A stretch of 64,000 bases of DNA from Rapidithrix thailandica (GCF_039710355.1 NZ_JBDKWZ010000012.1:1-64000); one strand, 5' to 3'. Numbered from the stretch's first letter, positions 53,369-62,819 are shown. Notes: a model not told the origin generated them from the letters alone. Numbers and translations: made by a program.

Positions 53369-53650
53369 TGTGCTCTATGGTTTCTTATTTTTTTTAACCA
53401 CAGTAGAAACATAAGAATACAATAGAATCAAAACAAATACAGATTTCAAAGGGAAGCTAGCCTATCACTATCTGCTCTACGGTGTGCTATGTGGTTTCTT
53501 ATTTTTTTAACCACAGTAGAAATATAAGAATACAATAGAATCAAAACAAATACAGATTTCAAAGGGAAGTTAGCCTATCACTATCTGCTCTACGATGTAC
53601 TATATGGCTTCTTATTTTTTTAACCACAGTAGAAACATAAGAACACAGCC
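53369..53650. repeat. Tandem repeat, period about 113-114 bp
   Basis: The block TTTCTTATTTTTTTAACCAC recurs at 53381, 53495 and 53608 (one base differs in the last). The intervening sequence AACAAATACAGATTTCAAAG and the following CTATCACTATCTGCTCTACG recur too. This gives about two and a half copies with few differences. The last copy ends 90 bases before the dehydrogenase start. It is not coding. Confidence 0.9.
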
Positions 53651-53732
53651 GTTTTTTACGAATGCATCTTCTCTTTTTGATTTGAAGAAATCCATTATAT
53701 TTACCCTCCTAAAATTTAAAAAGCTTACGCCT

Positions 53733-54668
53733 ATGACCAAGGTACTGATTATAGACCCTATGTATCACAACATAGAGTCACTCCTTACAAACATCGGGGT
53801 AACCCCTGATTACCAACCTAATATCCTCAAAGAAGATGTATTCAACCTGATCCATCAATACGATGGATTGATCTTGAGAAGTAAAATGAAGCTGGACGAA
53901 GCTTTTCTCAGACAAGCCGGGAATTTAAAATTTATAGCCAGAGCCGGAGCCGGAGTCGATCAAATTGATGAAAGCATTCTCGATGAAATCGGGGTTACGC
54001 TCCTTAATGCTCCCGAAGGCAACCGCGATGCCGTAGGAGAACATGCTATGGGGATGTTGCTCTGCCTGTTGAACAAGCTTCATACCGGAAATCAGGAAGT
54101 AAGGCAAAAACAATGGCAGCGGGAAGCCAATCGAGGCTGGGAACTGGGCTCTAAAACCGTAGGCATCATTGGCTATGGCAATATGGGAAAAGCCTTTGCC
54201 AAGCGGCTGTCCGGTTTTGGTTGTAGGGTGTTAGCCTACGACAAATACAAAACCCGTTACGGAAACGAGCATGCCCAAGAAGCTACCTTAGCACAAATTC
54301 AGGCAGAAGCCGAAGTATTGAGTTTCCATATTCCATTAAATGATGAAAACCGCTATTGGGTAGACGAGACCTTTCTCGATCAATTCAAACATAACTTTTA
54401 CCTGATCAATACTGCCCGGGGCGAAGTGATTCCGCTACGGGTATTGCGTTACGGACTGGAAACGGGCAAGTTACTGGGAGCAGGGCTGGACGTATTGGAA
54501 AACGAAAAGCTCGCCACCATGACCGAAGAGCAAAACCAACACTTTGAATACTTGGCCCAACAACCCAATGTTCTTTTCACTCCCCATGTTGCCGGTTGGA
54601 CGTATGAATCGTATGAAAAAATCAACCGGGTATTGGTACAGAAAATCCAGGATTTTTTGGAGAAGTGA
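53733..54668 (+). CDS. D-2-hydroxyacid dehydrogenase (SerA-like)
   Basis: From the ATG at 53733 the protein is 311 residues, starting MTKVLIIDPMYHNIESLL. An earlier frame start at 53595 lies inside the tandem repeat and is not likely. The NAD motif GIIGYGNMGKAFAKRL is near residue 145. The catalytic Arg, Glu and His are in INTARGEVIP, GLDVLENEKL and FTPHVAGWT. Family members include phosphoglycerate dehydrogenase, but no ACT domain is present here. The exact substrate is not certain. Confidence 0.85.
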   Translation: MTKVLIIDPMYHNIESLLTNIGVTPDYQPNILKEDVFNLIHQYDGLILRSKMKLDEAFLRQAGNLKFIARAGAGVDQIDESILDEIGVTLLNAPEGNRDAVGEHAMGMLLCLLNKLHTGNQEVRQKQWQREANRGWELGSKTVGIIGYGNMGKAFAKRLSGFGCRVLAYDKYKTRYGNEHAQEATLAQIQAEAEVLSFHIPLNDENRYWVDETFLDQFKHNFYLINTARGEVIPLRVLRYGLETGKLLGAGLDVLENEKLATMTEEQNQHFEYLAQQPNVLFTPHVAGWTYESYEKINRVLVQKIQDFLEK

Positions 54669-54861
54669 GGCCTTAACGTTTTAATGAGGTTTCAGTCATT
54701 CGATGGCTTTTGAGGTGGCCTCTCAACTTAAAAACCTTCGGATGACTATACAATTTAGCCGTATAAATTACAGTTCAATCCGTATTTTGCTGACCTTGAG
54801 CTTACTGATTATTGAACCCCTGGTGCTGTGTGAGCTTGTATTTCTTAAAGTTCAGTACTAA

Positions 54862-55608
54862 TCACTGAAAATACCGCTGTTTCTCAAAGTTTGTCAGATT
54901 GGTAAAGACCAGGCCGATATTGCCCGAAAGCATATAATCCCGGGTTTGCAGCTCTTTTTCTTTATAAACTCTTGAAAGCCCCAAATAATGGCGCACATCT
55001 ACTTTTAAAGCCACGACTCTGGATATGGCAAACTTCACTCCTACTCCAGACAATACCCCATAGTTCAAGGTTTCATGCAGCCCGGATACATCACTTGCGA
55101 TCCTTGCCCCTTTAGGCTGGGCAGTGGCGAGGTCATAGTGAACCATGCTTTGTGTAGCGTCCAACATATAAGAAAAAGAAGGCCCCCCGTAAAAATAGGG
55201 CCGTATTCTGCGATCGGGCTGAAACATGGTGAGGTAAAAAAGGATAGGGACCTCTACAAACTGCCTTTGCGTGCGCATTTTCAGCAAGTCCGATTCGGAG
55301 GCACTTTGGTATTCAATCCGGTGCATCAGGTAATTTACCTCTGCCGACACACCAAAATACCGGTGAAAGTTAAATCCGCCCACGATTCCCGCAGACCCTA
55401 CTAATAAAGGTCTGTACCGGTTATCCGTATCCGAATAGGCTACTAATTCTCCGTACCAATCCGAGTACCCCCCACCGGCCCGAATACCAAAATAGGCGTC
55501 TTTCCCGGAATTTTTTCTTTTGATGAGTTTGCGATGGGCTTGAAATTGGGCAAAAGAGGAGGAAACATACCATAACAGGCAGAATATTACCAGGAGCAGG
55601 GTTCGCAT
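54862..55608 (-). CDS. Outer-membrane beta-barrel protein
   Basis: The 248-residue protein has a signal peptide ending SSFAQ near residue 21. Alternating strands follow with aromatic girdles (YFGIRAGGGYSDWYGEL, IRPYFYGGPSFSYMLDA). This fits the small eight-strand barrels (PorT-like/OmpW-like) common in Bacteroidota. It ends ILxxNLTNFEKQRYFQ-style rather than in the usual Phe. Its role is unknown. Confidence 0.75.
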   Translation of the reverse strand: MRTLLLVIFCLLWYVSSSFAQFQAHRKLIKRKNSGKDAYFGIRAGGGYSDWYGELVAYSDTDNRYRPLLVGSAGIVGGFNFHRYFGVSAEVNYLMHRIEYQSASESDLLKMRTQRQFVEVPILFYLTMFQPDRRIRPYFYGGPSFSYMLDATQSMVHYDLATAQPKGARIASDVSGLHETLNYGVLSGVGVKFAISRVVALKVDVRHYLGLSRVYKEKELQTRDYMLSGNIGLVFTNLTNFEKQRYFQ

Positions 55609-56004
55609 GATAGTGATTTTTAGTGTATTTTAGAAATAATGTGTTTGATAGGGTTTATACTAATATGATTACAAAAATCCCCCTAAACATAAAAGAGAAT
55701 TTCTTGTAAATCAAGTTTGTGAAAAGAGTATTTTCAAACTATTCACAAATGTTAGAAACAGTCTGTACTTTACAGTTTTGATAAAAATACCACGTAGCCA
55801 ATTCTCAACTAATCCCATAAATCTGCGGATTCAACCCTCGCTTCATTCACTTCATACGGAGAGGCCTCCAAGGGGGAAATGGAGTACAGGCATTTTTTTT
55901 ATTTTTGTACACCGAATGAATCCGGTAAAGTGGTAATGAACGTACATTCAATCAGTTGCTAAGACTTAAAACAAATTGATATTCAACACATTCGCATAAC
56001 ACCC
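55609..56004. other. Divergent intergenic region
   Basis: It lies between the divergent barrel gene and the class V aminotransferase gene, and no gene is present. A TAnnTTTG-type word (TATTTTTG, 55900-55907) about 100 bases before the aminotransferase may be its -7 element, without a clear -33 partner. Confidence 0.35.
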
Positions 56005-57510
56005 ATGGAAAAACAACTACAAGAAGAAGCCCAATCCAAGGTTTTGGAAGAGTACTTTCAGGCTTTCGCGAAAAAGATCATTGGACAAACGCAAGTTTTT
56101 CAAAGTCCTTATGGGGAGCAAGCCATCCTCTATGCGGATTGGACAGCCAGTGGCCGGCTGTATCGCCCCATTGAAGAAGCCTTGATCGAAACGTTTGGTC
56201 CGTTTGTAGGCAATACGCATACGGAAACTTCGGTGACCGGTACTTCTATGACTGTAGCCTATCACGAAGCGAAGGAAATTATTAAAAAACATGTCAATGC
56301 CTCTGATCAGGACGTCTTGATTGCCTTCGGATCGGGCATGACCGGAGTCATAAATAAGTTTCAGCGAATGTTGGGATTAAAAGTTCCCGAACAGTTCAAA
56401 CAAAAAATTGAATTCCCAGAAGAAGACAAGCCGGTTGTTTTCCTCACTCATATGGAACACCATTCCAACCACACTTCCTGGCTGGAAACCATAGCCGATG
56501 TCGAATTGATCAACCCCACGGAAGAGGGCCTGGTGGATTTGGGACATTTGGAAACGCTTTTGAAAAAATATGCCCATAGAAAACAAAAAATAGCTGCAGT
56601 AACGGCCTGTTCCAATGTCACCGGAGTCACCACTCCCTATCACCAGATCGCCAAAATCACCCATCAACACGGAGGTTTGTGCTTTGTAGACTTTGCCTGT
56701 TCGGCTCCGTATGTAGCCATTGATATGCATCCCTCCGATCCACAGGAAAAGCTGGATGCTATTCTCTTTTCACCACACAAGTTTTTGGGAGGTCCCGGTA
56801 CGCCCGGAATTTTGATCTTTGACTCCGCTTTGTACCAGAGCAATGTACCCGATCATCCCGGAGGAGGGACTGTGATGTGGACAAATCCTTGGAAAAAACA
56901 CCGCTATATCGATAATATTGAGGTGCGTGAAGACGGAGGCACCCCGGCCTTTTTGCAAACCATCAAAACAGCTCTTTGTGTAAAACTCAAAGAAGAAATG
57001 GGAATTGATAAAATGCTGGAACGGGAAAAAACCATGCTCAAGAAGGTTTTTAAAGTATTGAAACCCCTTCCGAACTTGCATATCCTTGCAGGTGATCTGG
57101 AAGAGCGTTTGGGTGTTATTTCTTTTTATATTGACGATTTGCATTATAACCTGGCTGTCAAGTTACTCAACGACCGCTATGGGATTCAGGTAAGAGGCGG
57201 CTGTTCTTGTGCCGGCACGTACGGACACTACTTGTTACACGTATCGAAACAATATTCGGACACCATTACTTGTGCCATCGACAAAGGCAACCTTTCTACC
57301 AAGCCTGGCTGGGTACGTATGTCGATTCATCCTACCATGTCAGACAAAGACCTGTCGTATATCCTGGATGCCATTAAAAACTTGAGTGAACATTTCGGTG
57401 ATTGGGCAAAAGAGTATGAATACGATCCCAATACCAATGAGTTTACACACAGAAGTATGCTCAAACATCAACACGATGATATCAAAGCCTGGTTTCAGCG
57501 GGCTTTATAA
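56005..57510 (+). CDS. Class V aminotransferase, cysteine-desulfurase-like
   Basis: The 501-residue PLP enzyme carries the class V hallmark FSPHKFLGGPGTPGIL, with the PLP-binding Lys near residue 259. A His for PLP stacking is in LTHMEHHSNHTSWL. A Cys in GGCSCAGTYGHYLLH near residue 400 is in the place of the cysteine-desulfurase nucleophile. The protein is longer than IscS or SufS. Neighbouring Fe-S genes are absent, so another substrate is possible. The ATG gives a leader of about 15 residues before the first helix. Confidence 0.8.
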   Translation: MEKQLQEEAQSKVLEEYFQAFAKKIIGQTQVFQSPYGEQAILYADWTASGRLYRPIEEALIETFGPFVGNTHTETSVTGTSMTVAYHEAKEIIKKHVNASDQDVLIAFGSGMTGVINKFQRMLGLKVPEQFKQKIEFPEEDKPVVFLTHMEHHSNHTSWLETIADVELINPTEEGLVDLGHLETLLKKYAHRKQKIAAVTACSNVTGVTTPYHQIAKITHQHGGLCFVDFACSAPYVAIDMHPSDPQEKLDAILFSPHKFLGGPGTPGILIFDSALYQSNVPDHPGGGTVMWTNPWKKHRYIDNIEVREDGGTPAFLQTIKTALCVKLKEEMGIDKMLEREKTMLKKVFKVLKPLPNLHILAGDLEERLGVISFYIDDLHYNLAVKLLNDRYGIQVRGGCSCAGTYGHYLLHVSKQYSDTITCAIDKGNLSTKPGWVRMSIHPTMSDKDLSYILDAIKNLSEHFGDWAKEYEYDPNTNEFTHRSMLKHQHDDIKAWFQRAL

Positions 57511-57623
57511 ATGAAGTGAATTAAACTTTTTCTTTTTCCTGAAAAATATTTCAAACAGGCCTCCTCTGTGTTACTTTTTTCAACAAGAGCTTTGGCTATT
57601 CTCTTCAATATGAAATTAAAATC

Positions 57624-57659
57624 AAAAGACCTTCCCTGTTTTTTAGCGGAAGGTCTTTT
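57624..57659. terminator. Bidirectional intrinsic terminator
   Basis: AAAAGACCTTCC pairs with GGAAGGTCTTTT across a loop of 12 bases. It lies 115 bases past the aminotransferase and 60 before the regulator gene. Confidence 0.85.
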
Positions 57660-57722
57660 GATTTCACAGGATTGTCAAAAGTTTACTAACTTACTTTACA
57701 TGACCACAGTTTATTTAAACTT

Positions 57723-58496
57723 ATGCCTTACCTGGAATTTACACCTTCTGCCCAACTTCAACACTTGATAGAAAGTTATTGGATATCCGAGACTTTTGAA
57801 GGTGTACACGCACATAAAATATTGCCGGATGGCTGTATGGACATCCTCTTTAATCTAGGCGAAGAAATTCATTCGGAGGCATTGGGACAAGTCAGTTCCA
57901 TTCCCAAATACGGAGTCAGCATAGTCGGAATGATGACGCGTTTTTCCGAAATTTCGATGAAGCCCCAAGGCAAAGCTTTGGGCATCCGGTTCCGGCCCGG
58001 GCAATTTAGCAAGCTCACCGGAATCCCCCTGTCGCACTTCAGAAACGAATTGATCAATGCAAATGAAATACTTCCCAAAATACAAAACCTGCCATTCGAG
58101 CAGCTTTTTCAACTAACAGATCCCCGGCAACAAATCCGGCTTTTAGAACAGGAATTTTACAACACTTTTCAAGTACATATCCCTGGCAAAAACTCTTTGG
58201 TTACTTCTGTCACGGATTTTATCCTCGAAGCATCTTCTCCTGTTAAAGTCCAAGAAACCGCCAAAGTTCACGGTATCAGTGTACGTCAATTAGAACGGGT
58301 CTTTCAAAACCAAGTAGGAGTAACGGCCAAAGAATTTGCTTCTATTATCCGGTTTAAACGCACATTACGGCAAATTGCACTACAACCTGAAAAAAGCTTA
58401 CTGCATATTGCCTTTGAAAACGGTTATTATGACCATGCGCACTTGACAAGGGAGTTCAAAAAATTTTCCGGGATTTCTCCCAGCACATTTCGATAA
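57723..58496 (+). CDS. AraC-family transcription regulator
   Basis: The 257-residue protein has an N-terminal DUF6597-like ligand domain (residues 1-130, with LPDGCMDILFNLG). A C-terminal double helix-turn-helix follows (VRQLERVFQNQVGVTAKEFA, then LLHIAFENGYYDHAHLTREF and SGISPSTFR). The direction and 80-base spacing suggest it controls the VOC gene downstream. The inducer is unknown. Confidence 0.88.
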   Translation: MPYLEFTPSAQLQHLIESYWISETFEGVHAHKILPDGCMDILFNLGEEIHSEALGQVSSIPKYGVSIVGMMTRFSEISMKPQGKALGIRFRPGQFSKLTGIPLSHFRNELINANEILPKIQNLPFEQLFQLTDPRQQIRLLEQEFYNTFQVHIPGKNSLVTSVTDFILEASSPVKVQETAKVHGISVRQLERVFQNQVGVTAKEFASIIRFKRTLRQIALQPEKSLLHIAFENGYYDHAHLTREFKKFSGISPSTFR

Positions 58497-58534
58497 TGTC
58501 GCATTTATACAAAGCATTCCCGCCTTTCTCCCTT

Positions 58535-58542
58535 TAGCTTTG
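58535..58542 (+). promoter_or_regulatory. -7 element of the VOC gene promoter
   Basis: TAGCTTTG matches TAnnTTTG, 36 bases before the ATG. No -33 TTTG is seen at the right distance, which would fit a promoter that needs an activator such as the AraC protein upstream. Confidence 0.45.
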
Positions 58543-58578
58543 TAGCTCATTCTATTTTCCATTTCAAATCATACAATC

Positions 58579-58968
58579 ATGAAACTGCAATCACTTACCC
58601 CCAACCTAATGGTAAAAGATGTCAACGAAACCTTAAACTATTATCTTAATACCTTAGGTTTCGAACTCTTACAAACCGTTCCCGAAACCGGAAGTTTTGA
58701 CTGGGGATTTGTACAATCCGGCAATGTAAGGTTGATGTTTCAGAAAGAGGCTTCCATCCAAGAGGAATATCCGGAACTTCAATCCTATACGAGAGGTGGT
58801 GCGTTAACACTTTACATTAAAGTGGAAGACTTAACGGCTTGGCATGAGAAACTCAAGGACAAGGTAACCTTTGTCAAACCCCTACATAAGACTTTTTACG
58901 GAGCCAATGAATTTGCCATTGAAGACCCCAATGGTTTTATATTGACATTTTCAGATATTCTGGAATAA
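58579..58968 (+). CDS. VOC-superfamily (glyoxalase-fold) protein
   Basis: The 129-residue protein has the two beta-alpha-beta-beta-beta halves of the vicinal oxygen chelate fold (LTPNLMVKDVNETLNYYLNT, then GGALTLYIKVEDLTAWHEKL and FAIEDPNGFILTFSD). Such proteins bind a metal or antibiotics and act as lyases, dioxygenases or bleomycin-type resistance proteins. The metal His/Glu set is only partly visible, so the activity is open. Confidence 0.85.
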   Translation: MKLQSLTPNLMVKDVNETLNYYLNTLGFELLQTVPETGSFDWGFVQSGNVRLMFQKEASIQEEYPELQSYTRGGALTLYIKVEDLTAWHEKLKDKVTFVKPLHKTFYGANEFAIEDPNGFILTFSDILE

Positions 58969-59033
58969 AAAAACCTTTGGGAATTACGGCATTGAAAACC
59001 GGAATGAGCTTGATAGTTTTAAGAATTTTAAAG

Positions 59034-59041
59034 TAACTTTG
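59034..59041 (+). promoter_or_regulatory. -7 element before the rhodanese gene
   Basis: TAACTTTG matches TAnnTTTG, with TTG 21 bases upstream. Transcription would start near 59048, after the TTG at 59046, so translation from the ATG at 59070 is favoured. Confidence 0.5.
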
Positions 59042-59069
59042 AAACTTGAGCGAATCAATTGAAAATGTC

Positions 59070-59417
59070 ATGTTAGGATTCTTAAAAAATATGTTTGGTG
59101 GGCCGCAAGGATATACCACACTGGAGGATGAGGAATTTCAGGAAGCTTTGAAAACTACGGACCGGAAAATGATTATCGATGTCCGGAGCCGTCATGAATT
59201 TGTGGATTACAAGCTTTCCAATGCTCTGAATTTGGACATTATGCACCCGGATTTTAAAGATAAAATTTCCCACTATGACAAAGACAAAACATACTTTGTA
59301 TACTGCCAAAGTGGAAAAAGGAGTGCAAAAGCCTGTAAAATTATGGTAAGTCAGGGGTTTGAAAAGGTTTATAACCTGAAAGGAGGGATCAACAACTGGA
59401 CAGGTCGTACGGTTTAA
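59070..59417 (+). CDS. Rhodanese-domain sulfurtransferase
   Basis: With the ATG at 59070 the protein is 115 residues, a single rhodanese domain. IDVRSRHEFVDYKLSNALNL is the family opening, and YCQSGKRSAKACKIM holds the catalytic Cys near residue 84. GFEKVYNLKGGINNW closes the fold. It probably transfers sulfane sulfur or binds persulfide. A TTG eight codons earlier is possible but precedes the predicted transcript start. Confidence 0.88.
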   Translation: MLGFLKNMFGGPQGYTTLEDEEFQEALKTTDRKMIIDVRSRHEFVDYKLSNALNLDIMHPDFKDKISHYDKDKTYFVYCQSGKRSAKACKIMVSQGFEKVYNLKGGINNWTGRTV

Positions 59418-59441
59418 GTAAAAAAGAAATGCCATACTACT

Positions 59442-59486
59442 ACCCGCGAGAACGGATTGCATTAATCGTTTTCGCGGGTTTTTATA
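59442..59486 (+). terminator. Terminator of the rhodanese gene
   Basis: ACCCGCGAGAACG pairs with CGTTTTCGCGGGT across a 12-base loop, followed by TTTTAT. It lies between convergent genes. Confidence 0.75.
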
Positions 59487-59490
59487 TGCA

Positions 59491-59922
59491 TTATTCTCCT
59501 TCCACCCTATACCATGATTGTGTACGGTACAAAAAAGCCACATACCCCCTTACATTTAACTGATCTTTATTTTCCAGCCAGATTTTACAACGATATGTTT
59601 TCCCGTTTTCCGGATCAAGGATTTTTCCCCCATTCCATTCGTTCTCCTCTTTTTCCATATTTTCCAGGATGACCATTCCCAAAATTTTCTGTCCTTTCCG
59701 GTGGTCAGTACATTCCTCACATACCGGATTGGGCTCTGGAGGATCGATTAACTTGACAATTTTTCCATAGAGCTTTCCCTGTTGCTCATAAATTTCCACG
59801 ATGGATTTAGTCTCTCCGGTTTCATCGTCCACGGTTTTCCATTTCCCTACCGGAGTCTGTGCGAACAGATGAACGGCCCCTGCCCATATCAGCAAGCAAG
59901 CCAAAAAAGTTTGTTTTAGCAT
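59491..59922 (-). CDS. DUF2147-family secreted protein
   Basis: The 143-residue protein has a signal peptide (MLKQTFLACLLIWAGAVHLF, cleaved near AQ). A DUF2147 lipocalin-like body follows (PVGKWKTVDDETGETKSIVE, GKLYGKIVKL, GKTYRCKIWLENKDQLNVRG). A Cys pair (PVCEECTDHRKG) is typical of the family. It is exported and of unknown function. Confidence 0.88.
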   Translation of the reverse strand: MLKQTFLACLLIWAGAVHLFAQTPVGKWKTVDDETGETKSIVEIYEQQGKLYGKIVKLIDPPEPNPVCEECTDHRKGQKILGMVILENMEKEENEWNGGKILDPENGKTYRCKIWLENKDQLNVRGYVAFLYRTQSWYRVEGE

Positions 59923-59950
59923 AAGTGAACATATTTTTGATCAAAAAAAC

Positions 59951-59982
59951 ACCCTATAAGAAGTATTATCTTCTTATAGGGT
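59951..59982 (-). terminator. Terminator of the TlpA-like gene
   Basis: ACCCTATAAGAAG pairs with CTTCTTATAGGGT across a six-base loop, and seven T follow on the minus strand. Confidence 0.9.
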
Positions 59983-60060
59983 TATGAAAATACAATTTAT
60001 TTTTAATAACCTAAAGCACCTGTATCCGCTTACCAGGATTTTTTATTGGCGGGTTTTGGC

Positions 60061-61161
60061 TTAAAGCAATTCTTCCAGTTTATCTTCCAATGCTTTTCCT
60101 CTCAGGTTTTTAGCTACGATCACACCCTCTTTGTCAATCAACACGGTCATCGGAATGGCCGTTACGTTATAGGTCCTGGCTGCTTCTGATTGCCAGTACT
60201 GCAAATCCGATACATGTACCCATTTCAAGCCGTCTTTCTCAATGGCTTTTACCCACTGGTCTTTATCACGATCCAGTGAAACTCCGTAAATTTCAAAATC
60301 TTTGTCTTTGAAGCGTTCGTACATTTTTACCACATTAGGGTTTTCTTTACGGCAAGGTCCGCACCAAGAAGCCCAAAAATCAATCAACACATATTTTCCT
60401 TTTAAAGAAGACAAGGCTATTTTTTCCCCTTCCGGAGTAGTCAGGTTGATTTCAGGGGCCTTTGCTCCGATTTTAGTTTGCTTGGCTTTATTGATTGCCT
60501 CTTTGTATTGGTTGACGTATTCCGACTCAGGGTACTTTGCTTCTAACTTAGCCAACACTCCATCGATATACTCTATATCATCGTCAATACTTAATTGTTG
60601 AATAGCCAACAAGGTTACCAAGGATATTTCCTGTTGTTCGATAAAGGACTTGAACTTTTGCTTAAACTGCTCCATTGCGGCTTCGTGCTTCTTCATGGCT
60701 TCTTCCTCCGGAAGTTCTCCGCTCATGAGCTCGGAACGCAACACGTTAAAGTCCTGCTGGATTTCTATATTCAATTGTCTGAATTTTTCAAAAGCGACAG
60801 TTGCCTTCGAATTTTTCACATCCACTTTTCCTTCAGGGCTTGAAGCATCCACTTCCAATTGAATATCCTGGTCTTCTACCACCAAGGTTACTTCCTTCGT
60901 GTCATAAAAGTTCACCAAATAGAAGTTAGGCTGGGTATTTTGTAAGGTATAACTAAATGTTCCGTCTTTTGCCACTTCGATTTGTCCCACATCTACCGGG
61001 GCACCTTTTTCAATTTTCTGCAAAGAGACTTTTCCCTCCTCTTCAGGGTTTAGCACTTTACCGGAAATGATGACTTCACCCGGGTTTTTGGCTACTGTTC
61101 CCGCTGGTTGGCAAGCTGAAAAAAAACCGACAACCAATAAAAAATACAACAATTTCTTCAT
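60061..61161 (-). CDS. TlpA-like thioredoxin-fold lipoprotein
   Basis: The 366-residue protein starts at the ATG at 61159-61161 (MKKLLYFLLVVGFFSACQPA), a lipoprotein signal with Cys at residue 17. A DUF4369-like domain covers about residues 30-125. A helical region follows, and then a TlpA thioredoxin domain with FWASWCGPCRKENP near residue 265. It is a membrane-bound disulfide reductase of the periplasm. An ATG 16 codons earlier would spoil the signal. Confidence 0.9.
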   Translation of the reverse strand: MKKLLYFLLVVGFFSACQPAGTVAKNPGEVIISGKVLNPEEEGKVSLQKIEKGAPVDVGQIEVAKDGTFSYTLQNTQPNFYLVNFYDTKEVTLVVEDQDIQLEVDASSPEGKVDVKNSKATVAFEKFRQLNIEIQQDFNVLRSELMSGELPEEEAMKKHEAAMEQFKQKFKSFIEQQEISLVTLLAIQQLSIDDDIEYIDGVLAKLEAKYPESEYVNQYKEAINKAKQTKIGAKAPEINLTTPEGEKIALSSLKGKYVLIDFWASWCGPCRKENPNVVKMYERFKDKDFEIYGVSLDRDKDQWVKAIEKDGLKWVHVSDLQYWQSEAARTYNVTAIPMTVLIDKEGVIVAKNLRGKALEDKLEELL

Positions 61162-61249
61162 TCGAGTTTTTAGTATTAAATAGTAAAAAATAATCGTCAG
61201 AACCATCACGGACTGTCACTTATCCAAACAGTATAAAACTTCAATTCAT

Positions 61250-62710
61250 TCAGGCGGACTCCAACGCTTCCCGGATCAATTGGTTGGCTTTTTTCGGATC
61301 CACTTTTCCTTTGCTGAGTTTCATCACTTCGCCCATAAACATCCCCACCAGGTTTTTCTTTCCGTTTTTATACGCTTTTACTTTGTCCGGATATTTGGCC
61401 AGTACTTCTTGAATAATCGGCTGGATAAAATCCTCCTTGTCTTCGTGAATCAGGTCGAACTGTTCGGCTACTTTTACGACTTCCATTCTTGGATTTTCCA
61501 ATACTTTAGGAAACAAGTTTTGCGAAGCCTTAGAAGCACTGATTTTGCCATCGTCTACCAATTGGATAATTTCTGCAATGCGTTGGGCTGGTAGCATCAA
61601 CGCATCCAGGCTACTGTTTTGCTCGTTCAACACTTTCTTTACAGAGCCCATCAACCAATTGGCGATGGCTTTATAATTACGAGAATATTGACAAACCCCT
61701 TCAAAATACAAAGCCATTTCCTTGGTATCGGTCAGCACACTGGCATCGTATTCGGGCAATTGGTATTCTTGGGTAAATTTATCGAATAACTCCTGAGGCA
61801 AAGCAGGCATATCGGCTTTGATTTGTGCCAACATTTCTTCTGTGATGATCAAAGGAGGCAAATCCGGCTCCGGAAAGTAGCGGTAGTCGTTCAAGGTTTC
61901 TTTGGTACGCATTCCGGCCGTGGTTCCTGTATTTGCATCAAAAGTGCGGGTTTCGGAAATAATTTCCACACCTTCTTCTACCAACTTCACCTGGCGCTCA
62001 AACTCATGTTCAATAGCTCTTTGTACATTGCGGATTGAGTTCATATTTTTCACTTCCACTTTCTCTCCCAACTTTGTATCCCCCTTGAGCCGCACTGAGA
62101 TATTTGCATCACATCGCATAGAGCCTTCTTCCATATTGCCATCGCAAATGTCCAGGTAACGAACCAACTTTCGCAATTCGGTTAATAAAAGACCGGCCTC
62201 TTCTGCCGAGCGGATATCCGGTTCCGTCACGATTTCAATCAGAGGCATTCCCGCCCGGTTCAAATCCACAAATGTTTCGGACTCTCCTTCCAAATGCAAA
62301 GATTTCCCGGCATCTTCTTCCAAGTGAATATGATGGAGCCGGAGTGTCCGGGTTTCACCGGAACTCAATTTCACCGGCACTTCACCCCCCAAACAAATCG
62401 GGGTTTTATCCTGGGTAATTTGAAAGCCTTTCGGCAAATCGGGATAAAAATAGTTTTTGCGGTCAAACACGTTGTAACGGCTGATTTCACACCGGCAGGC
62501 CAAGCCCATCCGGATGGCCAATTCAGCCACTTTTTTATTGATCTTGGGTAAGGTACCCGGATGCCCTAATGTAATCACAGAGATATGTGTATTGGGCGAT
62601 TGCCCAAAGGCTGTGGCATCTGAGGTAAAAATTTTACTTTGGGTAAGCAGCTGTGCGTGAACTTCCAAGCCTACCACTACTTCGTATTTATCTGAAAATG
62701 ATTGAGGCAT
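61250..62710 (-). CDS. gatB: Aspartyl/glutamyl-tRNA(Asn/Gln) amidotransferase subunit B
   Basis: GatB is the kinase and binding subunit of GatCAB, which turns Glu-tRNA(Gln) or Asp-tRNA(Asn) into the amidated form. The 486-residue protein begins MPQSFSDKYEVVVGLEVHAQ, with ATG at 62708-62710. HPGTLPKIN, DLNRAGMPLIEIVTEPDI and MRCDANISVR are signature motifs. A tail domain (GMFMGEVMKLSKGKVDPKKA) binds tRNA. The gatA and gatC genes are not in the window. Confidence 0.96.
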   Translation of the reverse strand: MPQSFSDKYEVVVGLEVHAQLLTQSKIFTSDATAFGQSPNTHISVITLGHPGTLPKINKKVAELAIRMGLACRCEISRYNVFDRKNYFYPDLPKGFQITQDKTPICLGGEVPVKLSSGETRTLRLHHIHLEEDAGKSLHLEGESETFVDLNRAGMPLIEIVTEPDIRSAEEAGLLLTELRKLVRYLDICDGNMEEGSMRCDANISVRLKGDTKLGEKVEVKNMNSIRNVQRAIEHEFERQVKLVEEGVEIISETRTFDANTGTTAGMRTKETLNDYRYFPEPDLPPLIITEEMLAQIKADMPALPQELFDKFTQEYQLPEYDASVLTDTKEMALYFEGVCQYSRNYKAIANWLMGSVKKVLNEQNSSLDALMLPAQRIAEIIQLVDDGKISASKASQNLFPKVLENPRMEVVKVAEQFDLIHEDKEDFIQPIIQEVLAKYPDKVKAYKNGKKNLVGMFMGEVMKLSKGKVDPKKANQLIREALESA

Positions 62711-62819
62711 GAGCAAATTTGTCTATCTTTCGTTACTAGCTAACAAAATTACTAAGGATATTTTAAGGAATGGTATGGAGGGGGAAATAATTAAACTCCG
62801 ACCATCTACCCAAAAGCGC

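Noticed and set aside
53165..53660. CRISPR-like array in the repeats upstream of the dehydrogenase
   Set aside because: The repeats are about 113 bp long and the intervals are repeated as well, so there are no short repeats with unique spacers, and no cas genes are in the window.
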